From positions 1,364,001-1,428,000 of the forward strand of contig BIMP01000001.1 in NCBI GenBank assembly GCA_007996965.1: a DNA stretch of 64,000 nucleotides, given 5' to 3'. Below the pieces are notes generated by a model that was not told the origin of the DNA, did not search any database, and saw only the letters and a list, made by a program, of their open reading frames with translations. Positions 1 through 11,021 of the stretch are shown here, in pieces. A program made the translations under genes and the position numbers. The stretch comes from a cyanobiont of Ornithocercus magnificus. GTDB taxonomy: Bacteria > Cyanobacteriota > Cyanobacteriia > PCC-6307 > Cyanobiaceae. Position 1 is the stretch's first letter. Each line of letters starts with the position of its first letter.

Positions 1-1
1 T

Positions 2-1372
2 CTATCTAGTTTAGCGATGCTTATTGACGGTCATCGCTGGGAGGTCCACTATCTAAGCTTGAAACTGCCGAGCCATTGGTCTGCTACTGTTCCTCTACCA
101 CTTAGCGGAGACGATTACGTAGCATCAAGTTTTGACCAGTTGGTGGACTCCCCAGTTCATGCTGGCATACTTGACCTGCGTCCTTTCGAAGTTAAGGGGC
201 ACCGTCATCTCCTGGTGCTCTATGGAGAACCACCTCGGGGCTGGCCAATATCCTTTCTGGATGACGTCGCTGCTATTTGCCAAGCGACTTGCTCACTCAT
301 GAAAGACTCACCACCAGCGGGTAACGGTTACCAAATCGTTTTGCTACTTCTAGATAGTGGCTATGGGGGTCTCGAGCATGACAATTCTAGTGTATTACAC
401 TTTTCTTGGCTAAGTCTAGGATCGGAGAAAGGATACCGTCAGCTATTGCAACTGATCGGCCACGAGTACCTACACCAGTGGAATGTACGACGCCTGCGCC
501 CGCAGGAATTTCTACCCTATGATTATGATCGTGCAGTAGTTAGCGATGGACTTTGGTTTGCGGAAGGTATCACCAGCTACTTTGACTTATTCTTACCACT
601 TATCACAGGACATTCTGACCAACTTACTGCATTGCGCGACCTCAGTACCGAGGTTTCATGGGTGCTAACAACACCAGGACGAAAAGTACAAAGTTTGGCC
701 GATAGCTCACGCGAGGCATGGATTAAGCTTTATAAGGCAGTTCCACCCAGTGCAGATGTACAAATAAGTTACTACCGACTTGGTACAGCTCTGGCTTTCT
801 GTCTTGATATCAAACTGCGATGTACAGGATCCAGTCTTGCAGAACTACTCCGTACTCTTTATGAAACCTATGGTCGTTGCCAGCGTGGTTTCTGCCGTAG
901 AGATATTGAGCAGCAGCTATCTGCCTTGGGACACCAGAATATTGCTGAACAACTAGCTGATTGGTTGGACCAGCCTGATAATCTGCCACTGCAGGAGGCT
1001 GTTTCAGTAGTAGGTCTCCAACTTCATCCCGTATATGCGCCACGCCGTTGTAGTGGTCTTCAGCTTAAGCTGAATGATGGTATCATTACTGTTGTGCGAG
1101 TAGTTGCTGGTAGCGCAGCTCAAACTGCTGGTGTTATCGCTGGGGATGAACTGCTAGCAGTCGCTGGCTATAGAATACGCCGCCCAGAATTGTTACCCGA
1201 GCTAATCCCAGACTATGGGACTTGTGAACTGCATCTCTGCCGCCGTGGTCGCATACTAACCGTTAGTCTCAACCCTAATTCACCAAAAATAGATCGTTGG
1301 GAAATTAGTTACGACCCTAAAGCATCTTCCAAGGCAGTCGCCCTGCGGGAACAATGGTTCCAGATTATTTAG
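2..1372 (+). CDS. M61 family metallopeptidase with PDZ domain (5' end cut by window)
   Basis: Likely a glycyl-aminopeptidase-like M61 zinc protease. Counting from the ATG at 17, the zinc motif HEYLH lies at residues 149-153, with a following WFAEG glutamate near 183 as third ligand. A PDZ domain sits near 345-425 (a GSAAQTAGVIAGDELLAV-type segment). The frame is open back to base 2 with no stop, and family members are usually around 600 residues, so the N-terminal beta domain is probably missing outside the window and the ATG at 17 is probably internal. The C terminus ends normally at a TAG, followed by a 600-base spacer before pgi. The substrate cannot be told from sequence. Confidence 0.88.
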   Translation, partial: LSSLAMLIDGHRWEVHYLSLKLPSHWSATVPLPLSGDDYVASSFDQLVDSPVHAGILDLRPFEVKGHRHLLVLYGEPPRGWPISFLDDVAAICQATCSLMKDSPPAGNGYQIVLLLLDSGYGGLEHDNSSVLHFSWLSLGSEKGYRQLLQLIGHEYLHQWNVRRLRPQEFLPYDYDRAVVSDGLWFAEGITSYFDLFLPLITGHSDQLTALRDLSTEVSWVLTTPGRKVQSLADSSREAWIKLYKAVPPSADVQISYYRLGTALAFCLDIKLRCTGSSLAELLRTLYETYGRCQRGFCRRDIEQQLSALGHQNIAEQLADWLDQPDNLPLQEAVSVVGLQLHPVYAPRRCSGLQLKLNDGIITVVRVVAGSAAQTAGVIAGDELLAVAGYRIRRPELLPELIPDYGTCELHLCRRGRILTVSLNPNSPKIDRWEISYDPKASSKAVALREQWFQII

Positions 1373-1981
1373 CCCGCTAGGTAAGGCAACGATGTATCTC
1401 CAACTTTGTAATTGCCTTGAAGCTGAGGTTAGTGCTCTCTAACTTAGCCTATGGTTTTGTCCTTAAAACATTTTTATAAAGGCTATCTGAATTAGTAAGC
1501 TGAGCAGTTGCCTATATAGTTCGTGGGATCATTTTATAACAAGGTGAATAATTTGATAAACATTAGTCAGCCCAGTAGTCTCTAATTTGTGAAGAGATTT
1601 TGGTACTACCTGGATTAGCATAGGTATGCAAGGCTTTTACCAAACTTGAAATGACAAGTCCCATCAGGTAGACTTAATTAAGAACTACTATTTGGTTAAG
1701 CCGAAATCTATACAGTAGAATTTGACGAGGCATTGCAAGATTTTTACCTAGATTGATTCCGGATAGCATTATCTTGCGTGTGAATAGCTAGATACATCAT
1801 CAGAATCGCAAGTCAAAGCTAAAACCTTTTCTACAACTATTGAAATACGAGGTTGTTGCCAAACTGTACGAGAGTTTGGCGGCTGTGAGGGACAGACAAC
1901 ACTAGCCAGGGTGTCGCAGTTGACGATGGGCAGTACGATAGATCGTGGATAGCTTCAGCACGGTGTAATCCTCTAATAACA
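1373..1981. other. Gene-free spacer before pgi
   Basis: About 600 bases, clearly more AT-rich than the flanking genes. There is no ORF with protein-like composition on either strand and no tRNA-like fold. The only structure seen is an 8-bp inverted repeat at 1858-1880. It may be a decayed gene, but no family could be recognised in any frame. Confidence 0.5.
1858..1880. repeat. 8-bp perfect inverted repeat (hairpin)
   Basis: GCCAAACT and AGTTTGGC are separated by a 7-base loop, about 100 bases before pgi. No T-run follows on the plus strand, so an intrinsic terminator is unlikely. It could be an operator or an RNA hairpin in the pgi leader. Confidence 0.35.
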
Positions 1982-3580
1982 ATGAGCTTTCCAGATTTCA
2001 GCGTCAGCGACATTCAGACTCAATGGCAACGACTTTGTGACCTACTCTGGTTTCATGAAGATCTAGGCATGTGGCTGGACATCAGCCGAATGCATCTCAA
2101 TAGTTCTGATCTAGAGAAACTGCAAAAGCAACTTGATCAGGCCTTCAGAGCTATGGAAGAGCTGGAAAAGGGAGCAATTGCTAATTACGAAGAGAAGCGC
2201 CAAGTGGGTCACTACTGGCTCCGAGATCCACAGCGAGCGCCAAACTCCTCAGTAACCGACCACATCACACATGAGATTGACACCATTGAGGCTTTTGGCC
2301 GCGATGTCATCAGTGGTGTAATCAAGGCTCCTAACGGCAAACACTTTACTAGTGTTCTTTGGATTGGTATCGGTGGCAGTAGCCTCGGTCCTCTACTAAT
2401 GGTCCGAGCTCTTCAGAACAGAGATGAAGGCCTGTCGTTCCATTTCTTTGATAACGCAGACCCTAACGGCATGAGCAAAGTTCTCGCCACAATTGGAGAT
2501 GATCTGAGGACTACACTTGTAGTCACAGCAAGTAAGTCTGGCACAACTCCCGAGCCACATCTTGGCATGGAGCAAGCACGCCACCGACTTGAGAGTGTTG
2601 GTGGCTGCTGGCCTAACCAGGCTGTAGCAGTAACCATGCGTGATACTCACCTTGACCAGCAGGCCAAAGAAGAGGGTTGGCTAAAGCGGTTTGATATGTT
2701 TGATTGGGTTGGAGGACGCACAAGTATTACTGGCGCTGTAGGATTATTGCCTGGGGCACTTATCTCCACCGATATACGTGCATTTCTATTTGGTGCTGCA
2801 CAAATGGATACAGCAACACGGGTTAGTGATGTACGTCACAATCCTGCTGCTCTAATGGCTTTAAGCTGGTACGTTGCTGGAGAAGGATGCGGTAAACGTG
2901 ATATGGTAGTTCTTCCCTACCGTGATCGACTTGAAGTCTTCAGTCATTACCTACAGCAACTACTGATGGAGTCACTTGGCAAACGACTCGATCGCCAAGG
3001 TCGTGAGGTGAATCAGGGTATTGCCGTTTATGGTAATAAGGGCTCAACAGATCAACACGCCTATGTACAACAACTACGTGATGGTATAGATAACTTCTTT
3101 GTGACCTTTATTGAGGTACTACGCGATGCCGAGGATATACCTGCCATCTGCGGCAAACGTCCTGGTGATTTTCTTGATGCCTCGCTTCAGGGCACTCGTG
3201 CTGCCCTTACTGGTGGGGGGCGTCAGAGCCTCAGCATTAGCATGCGAGAGCTTGACTCACGACGCCTTGGGGCACTCATTGCACTATTTGAACGTGCAGT
3301 AGGTATTTACGCAGAGCTTGTTGATATAAATGCATATCATCAGCCTGGGGTAGAAGCTGGAAAGAAAGCCTCTGCAGCGACCCTAAAACTGCAGAGTGAG
3401 GTTGAGAGGGCTCTCATTGATGGTGTGAATTGCTCTATTGCAGAAATTCACCAGGTAATCGGGTGTGGGTCTGAAGAAGATATCTTCTGGATTTTGCGTC
3501 ATCTTACAGGAAACAACCGTGGTTATGTTGCTCAAGGATCCTGGGGAGATCCTACCTCACTGAGGTTTAGCAGAGCTTAA
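1982..3580 (+). CDS. pgi: Glucose-6-phosphate isomerase
   Basis: Interconverts glucose-6-phosphate and fructose-6-phosphate in the cytoplasm, linking glycogen metabolism, the oxidative pentose phosphate route and the Calvin cycle. At 532 residues it is full length for the cyanobacterial form. The phosphosugar-binding SIS fold shows GGSSLGP at about residues 131-137 and SKSGTTPEP near 185. [13 protein letters not shown] segment lies near 352 and a C-terminal GKKAS carries the catalytic-region lysine. It starts at an ATG with no obvious Shine-Dalgarno. The stop overlaps the leuS stop by 4 bases on the opposite strand. Confidence 0.96.
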   Translation: MSFPDFSVSDIQTQWQRLCDLLWFHEDLGMWLDISRMHLNSSDLEKLQKQLDQAFRAMEELEKGAIANYEEKRQVGHYWLRDPQRAPNSSVTDHITHEIDTIEAFGRDVISGVIKAPNGKHFTSVLWIGIGGSSLGPLLMVRALQNRDEGLSFHFFDNADPNGMSKVLATIGDDLRTTLVVTASKSGTTPEPHLGMEQARHRLESVGGCWPNQAVAVTMRDTHLDQQAKEEGWLKRFDMFDWVGGRTSITGAVGLLPGALISTDIRAFLFGAAQMDTATRVSDVRHNPAALMALSWYVAGEGCGKRDMVVLPYRDRLEVFSHYLQQLLMESLGKRLDRQGREVNQGIAVYGNKGSTDQHAYVQQLRDGIDNFFVTFIEVLRDAEDIPAICGKRPGDFLDASLQGTRAALTGGGRQSLSISMRELDSRRLGALIALFERAVGIYAELVDINAYHQPGVEAGKKASAATLKLQSEVERALIDGVNCSIAEIHQVIGCGSEEDIFWILRHLTGNNRGYVAQGSWGDPTSLRFSRA

Positions 3581-6213
3581 GGTACTAGATTCACAAGCCT
3601 ACCAGGAACAACTATTACTCGGCTAGGAAGAGATCCCTGGAGCCACTTGTGAGCAATCTCACTACCGAGGGCGAGACGCTCAACTGTCTCACTATCAGAA
3701 TCAATAGGGACATTGATTGATCCCCTTACCTTGCCTTTTACTTGAATAACGATCCTGATGCTCTCCACTTTGAGAGCTTCGGGATCATAGTTAGGCCAGC
3801 ATTGCTGATGGACGCTATCTTCGCCCCCAAGCATCTGCCAAAACTCTTCAGCAAGATGTGGGGCAAAGGGTGCCAAAAGTCGGATTAAGGTGGAGACTGC
3901 TTCAGAGACAACGATATCTGCTGCATCCTCTAATAAGCTGGTAATCGCATTGCTGAGTTTCATCAACTCTGAAATGGCTGTATTAAATTGCATTTTGTCA
4001 CTAAGATCCTCATCAATAGCATATATAGCGCTATGAACAGCTCGGCGAATTTCTCTGTCGTTATTGTTCAGTGCAGAAGAGGCTTTTATGCTAGAAGCCT
4101 TAATTTTTAGGTTGATGCGAGACCTATGAAGAGAACATATCAATCGTCTTAAGCGTTGTAGAAAGCGGTATTGACCCTCAACATCAGCATTATCCCACTC
4201 AAGATTTTTTTCGGGTGGCGCTTTAAACAAGATAAACATCCTAGCAGTGTCAGCGCCGTAACGATTTATGACACAATTTGGGTCGACGCCATTATATTTT
4301 GACTTTGACATTTTCTCGAATAGCACCTCTAACGATTCTCCACTATCTGGATCACGAGGATTATCTGGATCAATGACTTGAGTTGGTGCTACATAGCGTC
4401 CACTTACTGAATTGCGGTAGGTAAGACCCTGGACCATGCCCTGTGTAAGAAGGCGCTCGAAAGGCTCGTTAATTGAAACCAGCCCACGGTCCCTTAATGC
4501 TTTGGTTAAAAAGCGAGCATAAAGCAAGTGGAGGATTGCGTGCTCGACACCACCAACATATTGGCTGACGGGAAGCCAGTGATGGATAGCCTCCAGATCA
4601 AAAGGCATGTCTAGGTTGACCGGATCAGCGAAGCGGAGAAAGTACCACGATGAGCACATAAAAGTGTCCATAGTGTCGGTCTCTCTTTTGGCCACAGCGC
4701 CACAGCAGGGGCAGTCTGTCTTTACCCAGTCAATTTGGCCTCCTAGTGGTGACCCGCTATGGCCAGACAGCCTGACTCCCTTCGGTAATTTTATGGGCAG
4801 TTGCTCTTTTGGAACTGGCAACATACCACAATGGTCACAGTAAACAATTGGAATTGGGCAACCCCAGTAACGCTGCCGAGAGATCAGCCAGTCCCGTATA
4901 CGGTACTGCACGCGCTTACGGGCCCAACCCTTTGTTTCTCCACAGCGCACAATGGCATCTTTTGCTATATCCGATGTCATGCCGCTGAATTCTGCTGAGT
5001 GGATGAGTACGCCTGGTCCACTCCAGACCTGCTCCTCGTAGTTAGGGGAACACAGATTTTCGTCGGTAGGCTGGATTACTGGAAGAATCGGTAGCTTATA
5101 TCGATGAGCAAATGAAAAATCTCGCTCGTCGTGAGACGGTACGCCCATTACTGCACCGTAACCATAATCACCTAGCACATAATCAGCAATCCATACAGGG
5201 ATGGCATCACCTGTAAGTGGGTGGAGGACCGCAGCACCAATCGGTACACCCTGCTTAGTTTTATCTTCCGTTGTTCTATCTTCAAAGCTAAGGCTAGAGA
5301 CGAAATCACGAAATGACTTAACTGATTGTTGATGCTTAGGATCAGTAATAGAGTCCACTATAGGATGGTCAGGTGCAAGTGCCACGTAGCTCACACCGAA
5401 TAGTGTTTCAGGTCGGGTCGTGAAAACTGTGATCTTGGTGCTATTATGGCCGATTATAGTAAAGTCGATCTCAGCACCTCGAGAGCGGCCAATCCAATTG
5501 GCCTGCATGGTCCTTACTCTTTCAGGCCAGCCGTGCAACTGGTCAAGGTCATCTAACAATTTGTCAGCGTAGGCAGTAATTTTTAAAAACCACTGCTTAA
5601 GCTGTTTTATCTCAACCATAGCCCCAGAGCGCCAGGAGCGACCTCCAGAGTCAACCTGTTCATTTGCTAGTACAGTTTGGTCAACAGGATCCCAATTAAC
5701 AGTCGCCTCTTTTTGATAGGCGAGGCCTGCTTCAAACAACTCTAGAAACAACCATTGTGTCCAGCGATAGTAGTTTTCACTGCAAGTAGTCTGTTCTCGT
5801 TGCCAATCAATTGAGAGACCCAGCTGATTGAGCTGGCTACGCATCTGTTTGATGTTGTAACTGGTCCATTCTGCAGGATCAGTTCCACGCTCAATCGCTG
5901 CATTTTCTGCTGGTAGTCCAAAAGCGTCCCAACCCATCGGGTGTAACACCGCATAGCCACGCATACGCTGCACCCGAGCAATCACATCCGTTATCACGTA
6001 GTTTCGGACGTGCCCCATGTGTAGACTGCCCGATGGGTACGGGAACATTGAGAGCGCATAGAATGGTGGTCGTGGATCCTTTAGATCAGGGGTGCGGTCT
6101 AGTTTAATTTGCTTCCAGTAATGTTGCCAATGAGTTTCTAAAGCAACAGGATCGAAGGGATCTGACGGTAGTGTTGCTGCTGCCGTAGAGTGATTAGCTG
6201 GGTTTTCTGTCAT
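3577..6213 (-). CDS. leuS: Leucyl-tRNA synthetase
   Basis: Charges tRNA-Leu (class Ia). At 878 residues it is full length. The HIGH-type motif appears as HMGH in the segment [16 protein letters not shown] near residues 57-72. A zinc-type insertion with CDHCG and CPCCG pairs lies around 470-500, the CP1 editing domain sits between about 230 and 430, and the KMSKS loop reads MSKSK in the last third. The C terminus has the anticodon-binding domain and the small C-terminal beta domain. It faces pgi tail to tail with a 4-base overlap, so any terminator for either gene would lie inside the other. Confidence 0.97.
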   Translation of the reverse strand: MTENPANHSTAAATLPSDPFDPVALETHWQHYWKQIKLDRTPDLKDPRPPFYALSMFPYPSGSLHMGHVRNYVITDVIARVQRMRGYAVLHPMGWDAFGLPAENAAIERGTDPAEWTSYNIKQMRSQLNQLGLSIDWQREQTTCSENYYRWTQWLFLELFEAGLAYQKEATVNWDPVDQTVLANEQVDSGGRSWRSGAMVEIKQLKQWFLKITAYADKLLDDLDQLHGWPERVRTMQANWIGRSRGAEIDFTIIGHNSTKITVFTTRPETLFGVSYVALAPDHPIVDSITDPKHQQSVKSFRDFVSSLSFEDRTTEDKTKQGVPIGAAVLHPLTGDAIPVWIADYVLGDYGYGAVMGVPSHDERDFSFAHRYKLPILPVIQPTDENLCSPNYEEQVWSGPGVLIHSAEFSGMTSDIAKDAIVRCGETKGWARKRVQYRIRDWLISRQRYWGCPIPIVYCDHCGMLPVPKEQLPIKLPKGVRLSGHSGSPLGGQIDWVKTDCPCCGAVAKRETDTMDTFMCSSWYFLRFADPVNLDMPFDLEAIHHWLPVSQYVGGVEHAILHLLYARFLTKALRDRGLVSINEPFERLLTQGMVQGLTYRNSVSGRYVAPTQVIDPDNPRDPDSGESLEVLFEKMSKSKYNGVDPNCVINRYGADTARMFILFKAPPEKNLEWDNADVEGQYRFLQRLRRLICSLHRSRINLKIKASSIKASSALNNNDREIRRAVHSAIYAIDEDLSDKMQFNTAISELMKLSNAITSLLEDAADIVVSEAVSTLIRLLAPFAPHLAEEFWQMLGGEDSVHQQCWPNYDPEALKVESIRIVIQVKGKVRGSINVPIDSDSETVERLALGSEIAHKWLQGSLPSRVIVVPGRLVNLVP

Positions 6214-6870
6214 AGAACAAGGCCTGGGTAGACTAATCGTGTCATATTCAAGGTTGTCTTTGGGTCTAGAGCTACCTTAGATGTGGAGACTAACTCGATT
6301 CTTCTATCAAGCGCTAAAGCTATGCTTTGAAAATTTAGACCAGGCAAAGAAAAATGATGATTAAGAATTGTCTTTAGATTAGTCCACTTTAGCTAGAGCC
6401 TGGAGGGCAGTAAAAATCTAGGCAACAGCCATAACTATCAAGTAGTATGCCCTGTGTCATTAGAACACAGAGAGGTTAGTAAATCGAGGCATAAACAGAT
6501 TAAGTTATAGGTATGCTATACCTTGGTGAGCTATAGGTTGTGTTTATTTATAGTCAGGGGCTTGAAATGATAAGCCTCTCTCGATGACTCAGAATTATTA
6601 TATGAGTAGTTTTTCTTAAGTCGTGACAGTATCTGTGCTTCACCCAACTTGCACTACCGGATCAGATTATAGGACTAGCCCAAATCATTTTGAGTGGCCT
6701 TAGACTAGGTCTTAACTCTCTACAAGGTGCCGAGCTAGTAGTCAATTTAGTAGTTCTGATACTAAAGTAACATCAGAGCTTCCCTAACAATGTCTGGCAA
6801 TCCGAACCTTAGCCGAACCTCAGCCGTCTAGGCAAGTTCTCTACGGTATCAGCTATTTTATAAAGGCTCA
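6214..6870. other. Gene-free AT-rich spacer
   Basis: About 650 bases between the leuS start and a small ORF, read on both strands without finding a protein-like frame, tRNA or strong hairpin. It should hold the leuS promoter near its left end. The length is unusual for a picocyanobacterium and fits gene loss. Confidence 0.5.
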
Positions 6871-7068
6871 ATGGCCCAGCTCAAACATTATTCCCTCTCA
6901 GAACAAAGGTTCAAAATCGAGTCATTGTTCAAGGAGATTGATGCTGTTGAAGATATTGAGACACTAAGATCAATTGCGAAGGAGATAGCTACATCGCGGG
7001 AGGCTCAGAAGACAGCGGTCTGTCAAGCAATACAGGAAATACGGTGTGAAATAGAGACACAATTTTAG
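6871..7068 (+). CDS. Small conserved-looking protein of unknown function, 65 aa
   Basis: A 65-residue soluble, mostly helical, charged protein with many Glu, Lys, Gln and Ile residues and no signal peptide or membrane helix. I do not recognise a named family. It is called because its composition is protein-like (heptad-like hydrophobics, ordinary codon use), unlike the surrounding AT-rich spacer, and it begins with an ATG. It stands alone between 650- and 480-base gene-free stretches. It resembles the small soluble hypotheticals common in picocyanobacteria, but that is an impression, not a match. Confidence 0.6.
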   Translation: MAQLKHYSLSEQRFKIESLFKEIDAVEDIETLRSIAKEIATSREAQKTAVCQAIQEIRCEIETQF

Positions 7069-7551
7069 CGGAGCGGTAATAATTGTCAAGCTTTAGCATT
7101 ATAATTGTCTTATCCTCTAAATTTAAGGTTCCACCAGGTAATGCCCTAGTCTAGGCCAGATACCTTAAATCTAAACCACCTTGCTTTATGATACTACTAG
7201 GTCCTTGAGTAGTGACAATGCTCATACACTTATATTAATTGTCTGCAAAATACTATAACTATTGTCGACCCAAATCTCAGTCTACCAAAACCATAATATA
7301 TAGGTGCCAGTTAGATTTTTGCTCAGCCAGTCGAGTTCGCTCATGATTTTCCTGCTATGATGTACCTTTCCAGGTGATGTAAGTTGAGCTTCTTTAAGGT
7401 AGGCTGAGTGTAAAGCTGCTCGTGAGTGATGTGGACCACCTATAAGGTTGATTTCACCTTTAGAACAGGAGCAGACTATGTCAGTATAAAATGCCTGCTA
7501 ATCTTTGTGAATAGTTTCTCCCCTTATTTTAGACCCTAATCTCTAGAACAA
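7069..7551. other. Gene-free AT-rich spacer upstream of dapF
   Basis: About 480 bases. No credible ORF, tRNA or strong hairpin is seen on either strand. It must contain the dapF promoter, but no clear -35/-10 pair could be assigned. Confidence 0.45.
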
Positions 7552-8487
7552 ATGCTTCAGTTCAGCAAATATCAAGGCCTCGGCAACGACTTCATTATTA
7601 TTGATAATCGTCATGGTCAACTTCCGGCAGTTACCGTAAATCCCGACCCTATCTGGGTGCAACAGTTGTGTGACCGGCACTTTGGTATCGGAGCTGATGG
7701 GCTAATCTTGGCTCTTCCTGGCGGCTTAGACTTTGAACTAGAAATGCGCATATTTAATGCCGATGGTAGTGAGGCTGAGATGTGTGGCAATGGTATTCGT
7801 TGCCTAGCACAGTTTCTGGCAGATAGCTCTGGCGAGAACACCAGTTGTTGCTGGGTGGTCAAGACACTAGCAGGTTTAATCCGCCCCTCCGTACAGCCAA
7901 ATGGCCAGATTCTTGTGGATATGGGTCTACCTTCACTAGAACCACAGCAAGTGCCTACCACGCTCAACCGTGGACCGGCTGGCCTGCCACAGGGTGAGCT
8001 TGTCATTCACGGCACTAAATTAAATATTGCGGTAGTTGGTATGGGTAATCCCCACGCAATTATCCCTGTCAATGATTTAGATAAAATTGATTTCGAACGC
8101 TGGGCGCACGCACTAGAGTCTCATCCTGTGTTTCCAGCACGAACAAATGTTCACTTCCTGAAAGTTCATGCCATCAATCGATTGCAAATCAGGGTCTGGG
8201 AACGAGGAGCTGGGCCTACCCTAGCTTGTGGTACGGGGGCATGTGCAACCTTAGTGGCTGCTGTGCTGCTTGGTCTAGCTACTAATAAAGCTGATGTTAT
8301 GCTACCAGGAGGAATACTTAACGTTAGCTGGCCAGATCGTAACAGCTCTGTTCTGATGTCAGGTCCAGCAGTAGCGGTTTTTGATGGCCTCTTGACACCA
8401 GACCTGGTTTCTACAACTAGAGATGGTCTCACATCAAGGATTACTGCAACTGACAAAAACCTGTTGACTGGGGAACTTGCCAGATAG
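7552..8487 (+). CDS. dapF: Diaminopimelate epimerase
   Basis: Converts LL-diaminopimelate to the meso form for lysine and peptidoglycan synthesis. At 311 residues it is slightly longer than E. coli DapF because of a C-terminal tail. Both catalytic cysteines are in place: Cys78 in EMCGNGIRC and Cys226 in ACGTGACA. The N-terminal GLGNDFI motif is also present. It is the first gene of a plus-strand run (dapF, cysteine desulfurase, DUF1995, DUF4330) with gaps of about 50, 23 and 8 bases, which could be one operon. Confidence 0.96.
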   Translation: MLQFSKYQGLGNDFIIIDNRHGQLPAVTVNPDPIWVQQLCDRHFGIGADGLILALPGGLDFELEMRIFNADGSEAEMCGNGIRCLAQFLADSSGENTSCCWVVKTLAGLIRPSVQPNGQILVDMGLPSLEPQQVPTTLNRGPAGLPQGELVIHGTKLNIAVVGMGNPHAIIPVNDLDKIDFERWAHALESHPVFPARTNVHFLKVHAINRLQIRVWERGAGPTLACGTGACATLVAAVLLGLATNKADVMLPGGILNVSWPDRNSSVLMSGPAVAVFDGLLTPDLVSTTRDGLTSRITATDKNLLTGELAR

Positions 8488-8539
8488 CGACTTAACAGCA
8501 GGTGTAAGGAACTACTCGCTTGACTAGGAACAAACACTA

Positions 8540-9718
8540 TTGATGGAAATGCCTCTGGATCTTTATCTAGATGCTGCTGCTAGCGCGCCACCCACTTCTC
8601 GTGTAATAGCAGTAATGAGTGAGGTACAACGCAGCTGCTGGGGTAACCCCTCAAGTCTTCACATTCAAGGACTGCGAGCTGCTGAATGCCTAGAGAGAAG
8701 TCGACAAGCAATTGCCTATAGGCTTGGAGCTGAGCCGGATGAGCTGATATTCACTTCCGGGGCGACTGAGTCTGTACATTTGGCAATCCACGGCCTTGCA
8801 GCCAGCTTGCGACCTGGTCGGCTCGTAATCTCTGCAGTAGAGCATCCGGCAGTCGAAGCAGCAGCGAACAGCCTTCGCTCGTATGGATGGTCTATTGCAC
8901 GCTGGCCAGTCGATGATGTTGGCCGTATTCAACTAGACTATCTTGGGGAGATGCTCGCGCCACCCACACGATTAGTCTCACTAATTTGGGGACAGAATGA
9001 GATTGGCACACTACAGCCTATAGAAATAGTTGGGCGCGCTTGTCGTGATCTTGGCTTGCCTATTCATACCGATGCTACTCAAGTGCTGTCGCAAGGTTTG
9101 CCAAACTGGCGCTCATTGCCGGTTGACTTACTAAGCGGATCAGGCCATAAACTTCGTGGACCGCATGGCATCGGCATATTGCTCCGGAGATGTGGAGATG
9201 GAGCACTTTTATGTCCAATTCAGGGCGGTGGTAGTCAAGAGAATGGCCTTCGTGCTGGTACGGAGCCGGTAGCTCTGGTAGCAGGGCTAGCAGAGGCTTT
9301 CCGCGATCTTCCCCATTGGTCAAGTGTAATCAATCCAATGGTCCCCTCAGCATTACGTGACTTACGGGATGATCTCCTTAGCTCTCTGCTGCAGATACCA
9401 GGATTGCGACTTAGTGGTGATCCAAGGTACCGACTTCCTCACCACATCTCAATTCTGGCTGGAACCCCGCGACACAAACCTGTTGATGGTCGTGCTGTTG
9501 TCCGTAAGCTGGCACGACAGGGTGTCTCAATTAGCAGCGGAAGTGCATGTAGCGCAGGTCATGCTACCGACAGCGCCATATTGACCGCTATAGGAATTGA
9601 TCCAATCTGGCGACGTTCGGGACTACGTATCACACTTGGCCCTTGGCTAGAACAATCAGTACTTGATGGCTTACCAGACCTAATTGCCGAGGCAATAGCA
9701 GCGGCATCACCTCCTTGA
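8540..9718 (+). CDS. IscS/NifS-type cysteine desulfurase (class V aminotransferase)
   Basis: PLP enzyme that takes sulfur from cysteine for Fe-S clusters and thio-modifications. Of 392 residues, the PLP lysine is Lys204 in SGSGHKLRGPHG and the active-site cysteine is Cys335 in SSGSACSAGHA. The N-terminal YLDAAASAPP and GNPSSLH motifs place it in the NifS/IscS class rather than SufS. The start could be either of two ATGs (8540 or three codons later). Its place downstream of dapF offers no functional partner such as iscU, so the sulfur acceptor is not evident. Confidence 0.93.
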   Translation: MMEMPLDLYLDAAASAPPTSRVIAVMSEVQRSCWGNPSSLHIQGLRAAECLERSRQAIAYRLGAEPDELIFTSGATESVHLAIHGLAASLRPGRLVISAVEHPAVEAAANSLRSYGWSIARWPVDDVGRIQLDYLGEMLAPPTRLVSLIWGQNEIGTLQPIEIVGRACRDLGLPIHTDATQVLSQGLPNWRSLPVDLLSGSGHKLRGPHGIGILLRRCGDGALLCPIQGGGSQENGLRAGTEPVALVAGLAEAFRDLPHWSSVINPMVPSALRDLRDDLLSSLLQIPGLRLSGDPRYRLPHHISILAGTPRHKPVDGRAVVRKLARQGVSISSGSACSAGHATDSAILTAIGIDPIWRRSGLRITLGPWLEQSVLDGLPDLIAEAIAAASPP

Positions 9719-9741
9719 ATAAACCCAACACCCAACCATAA

Positions 9742-10434
9742 GTGACAATTTCTCTTCCCATTGATCTCTACTCAGCTGAAGCGCAAGCCCTCGAAAGCCT
9801 CAAGTCAGCTTTGCGTGACTGCCCAAAACGCTTATGGAGTGTTGGCTGGGCGTTTGAGGGCTTGCGACTCATGCCTGTAGCACTACGCCTTAGGAATTCC
9901 TTACAGCAGCACGGCTATAGACCACTCTTTCTATGGCCAGATGCCGGGTCTGCAGCCTTGGCAAGGCGTGATGTCAACAACAATGACCCAAAGATCACTG
10001 ACTTTCGAAATTATCTTGCTGAGGGCAGCACTATACATAATGATATCATTGTTGTTGTTGCTCCTCAGCCAAGTGATTATGAGCAGGTAGTTTCAATATG
10101 CGATCGTCGTGTCGGTGCTTGTGTGATTCTTAACGGCCGCCTTGAAAATGCTGCTGTCGGCATTGGTAGTATAGCCAGAGAAAATCGCCGCAACTTTCTT
10201 TCTATCATCGGCATAGCTTACCAACTTCAACCTCTAGATAGTGGGGCACTGTTGAGAGCATACCCACAAGACTGGGCACTATTCCGCGCCGACCCTGACG
10301 GTTATCGTTTGGTTGATACCTTTAAAACACGTCCTGACTTTGAGGCAATCAATGCTGCCTTACTAGACAGCCGTAATAGCCTCGTTCGCCAGGTTACTGA
10401 AATTGAGAGGTTCTTGGAAGGATTACAGCACTAG
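9742..10434 (+). CDS. DUF1995 family protein
   Basis: A 230-residue soluble protein of the DUF1995 family, found in cyanobacteria and plastids. Plant relatives have been linked to photosystem assembly, but the biochemical role is unclear. Recognisable features are the N-terminal LPIDLYSAEAQA stretch, a central beta-strand DIIVVVAPQPSDYEQV and the C-terminal FKTRPDFEAINAAL. It starts with GTG. It lies 23 bases after the cysteine desulfurase and 8 before the DUF4330 gene, implying co-transcription. Confidence 0.8.
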   Translation: MTISLPIDLYSAEAQALESLKSALRDCPKRLWSVGWAFEGLRLMPVALRLRNSLQQHGYRPLFLWPDAGSAALARRDVNNNDPKITDFRNYLAEGSTIHNDIIVVVAPQPSDYEQVVSICDRRVGACVILNGRLENAAVGIGSIARENRRNFLSIIGIAYQLQPLDSGALLRAYPQDWALFRADPDGYRLVDTFKTRPDFEAINAALLDSRNSLVRQVTEIERFLEGLQH

Positions 10435-10442
10435 ATTGCGTA

Positions 10443-11021
10443 ATGGTTATTAGTCAAGCACAGTATACAATAGAACTCTTAGGTGCACGGAAGCCGCTGC
10501 AAAGCATGAGACTATCTCTGGTGCTAAGGGATCTATCTGCAGTCGATGTGCTTGCAACTACCATTGCACTCATGGCACTTGTTGGTGTAATTTGGAGTCC
10601 GAAGCTTAGCAATACTATTGCCCAAGGCACCAGCAAATCCAAGTCAGTTGAGGTCAGCGTAGATGTGCGACGTTTAGCATCAGCTGATCCTAATGGCCTG
10701 ATTAGGTCAGCTCTTGAGGAAGGTCAGACCCAAATTGTAATCCGTAATGCACCAGCAGGCTTTATACGCCTAGTAGATATTAAAGTCTTAGAGCGGCAGC
10801 TAGTAGCTGTTCAACCCGACGGCAGCTTGGTGATAACCACTGCTCCTAGTCGTCCGGAGATTGATGGACTAAATGCCCGTTTTGTACTTCAGGGAAATGC
10901 AGTAGTAGCCGACACAGGAGTGATCATAGGTAATACAAGTCTAAAGATTGGTACCCCTATCGAACTTGAAGGTCGTATGTACCGGGTAAATGGAATTGTT
11001 AGTGGGTTAGCTATTAGATAG
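10443..11021 (+). CDS. DUF4330 domain membrane-anchored protein
   Basis: A 192-residue protein with an N-terminal signal-anchor helix at about residues 35-55 (VLATTIALMALVGVIW), followed by a beta-rich extracytoplasmic domain with VEVSVDVRRL and IVIRNAPAG segments typical of DUF4330. The family is cyanobacterial and of unknown function. It follows the DUF1995 gene by 8 bases and ends the plus-strand run. No terminator hairpin is visible immediately after it. Confidence 0.78.
   Translation: MVISQAQYTIELLGARKPLQSMRLSLVLRDLSAVDVLATTIALMALVGVIWSPKLSNTIAQGTSKSKSVEVSVDVRRLASADPNGLIRSALEEGQTQIVIRNAPAGFIRLVDIKVLERQLVAVQPDGSLVITTAPSRPEIDGLNARFVLQGNAVVADTGVIIGNTSLKIGTPIELEGRMYRVNGIVSGLAIR

Noticed and set aside
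810-1043. 77-codon minus-strand frame inside the M61 protease gene
   Set aside because: Shadow of a well-supported gene with no protein-like features.
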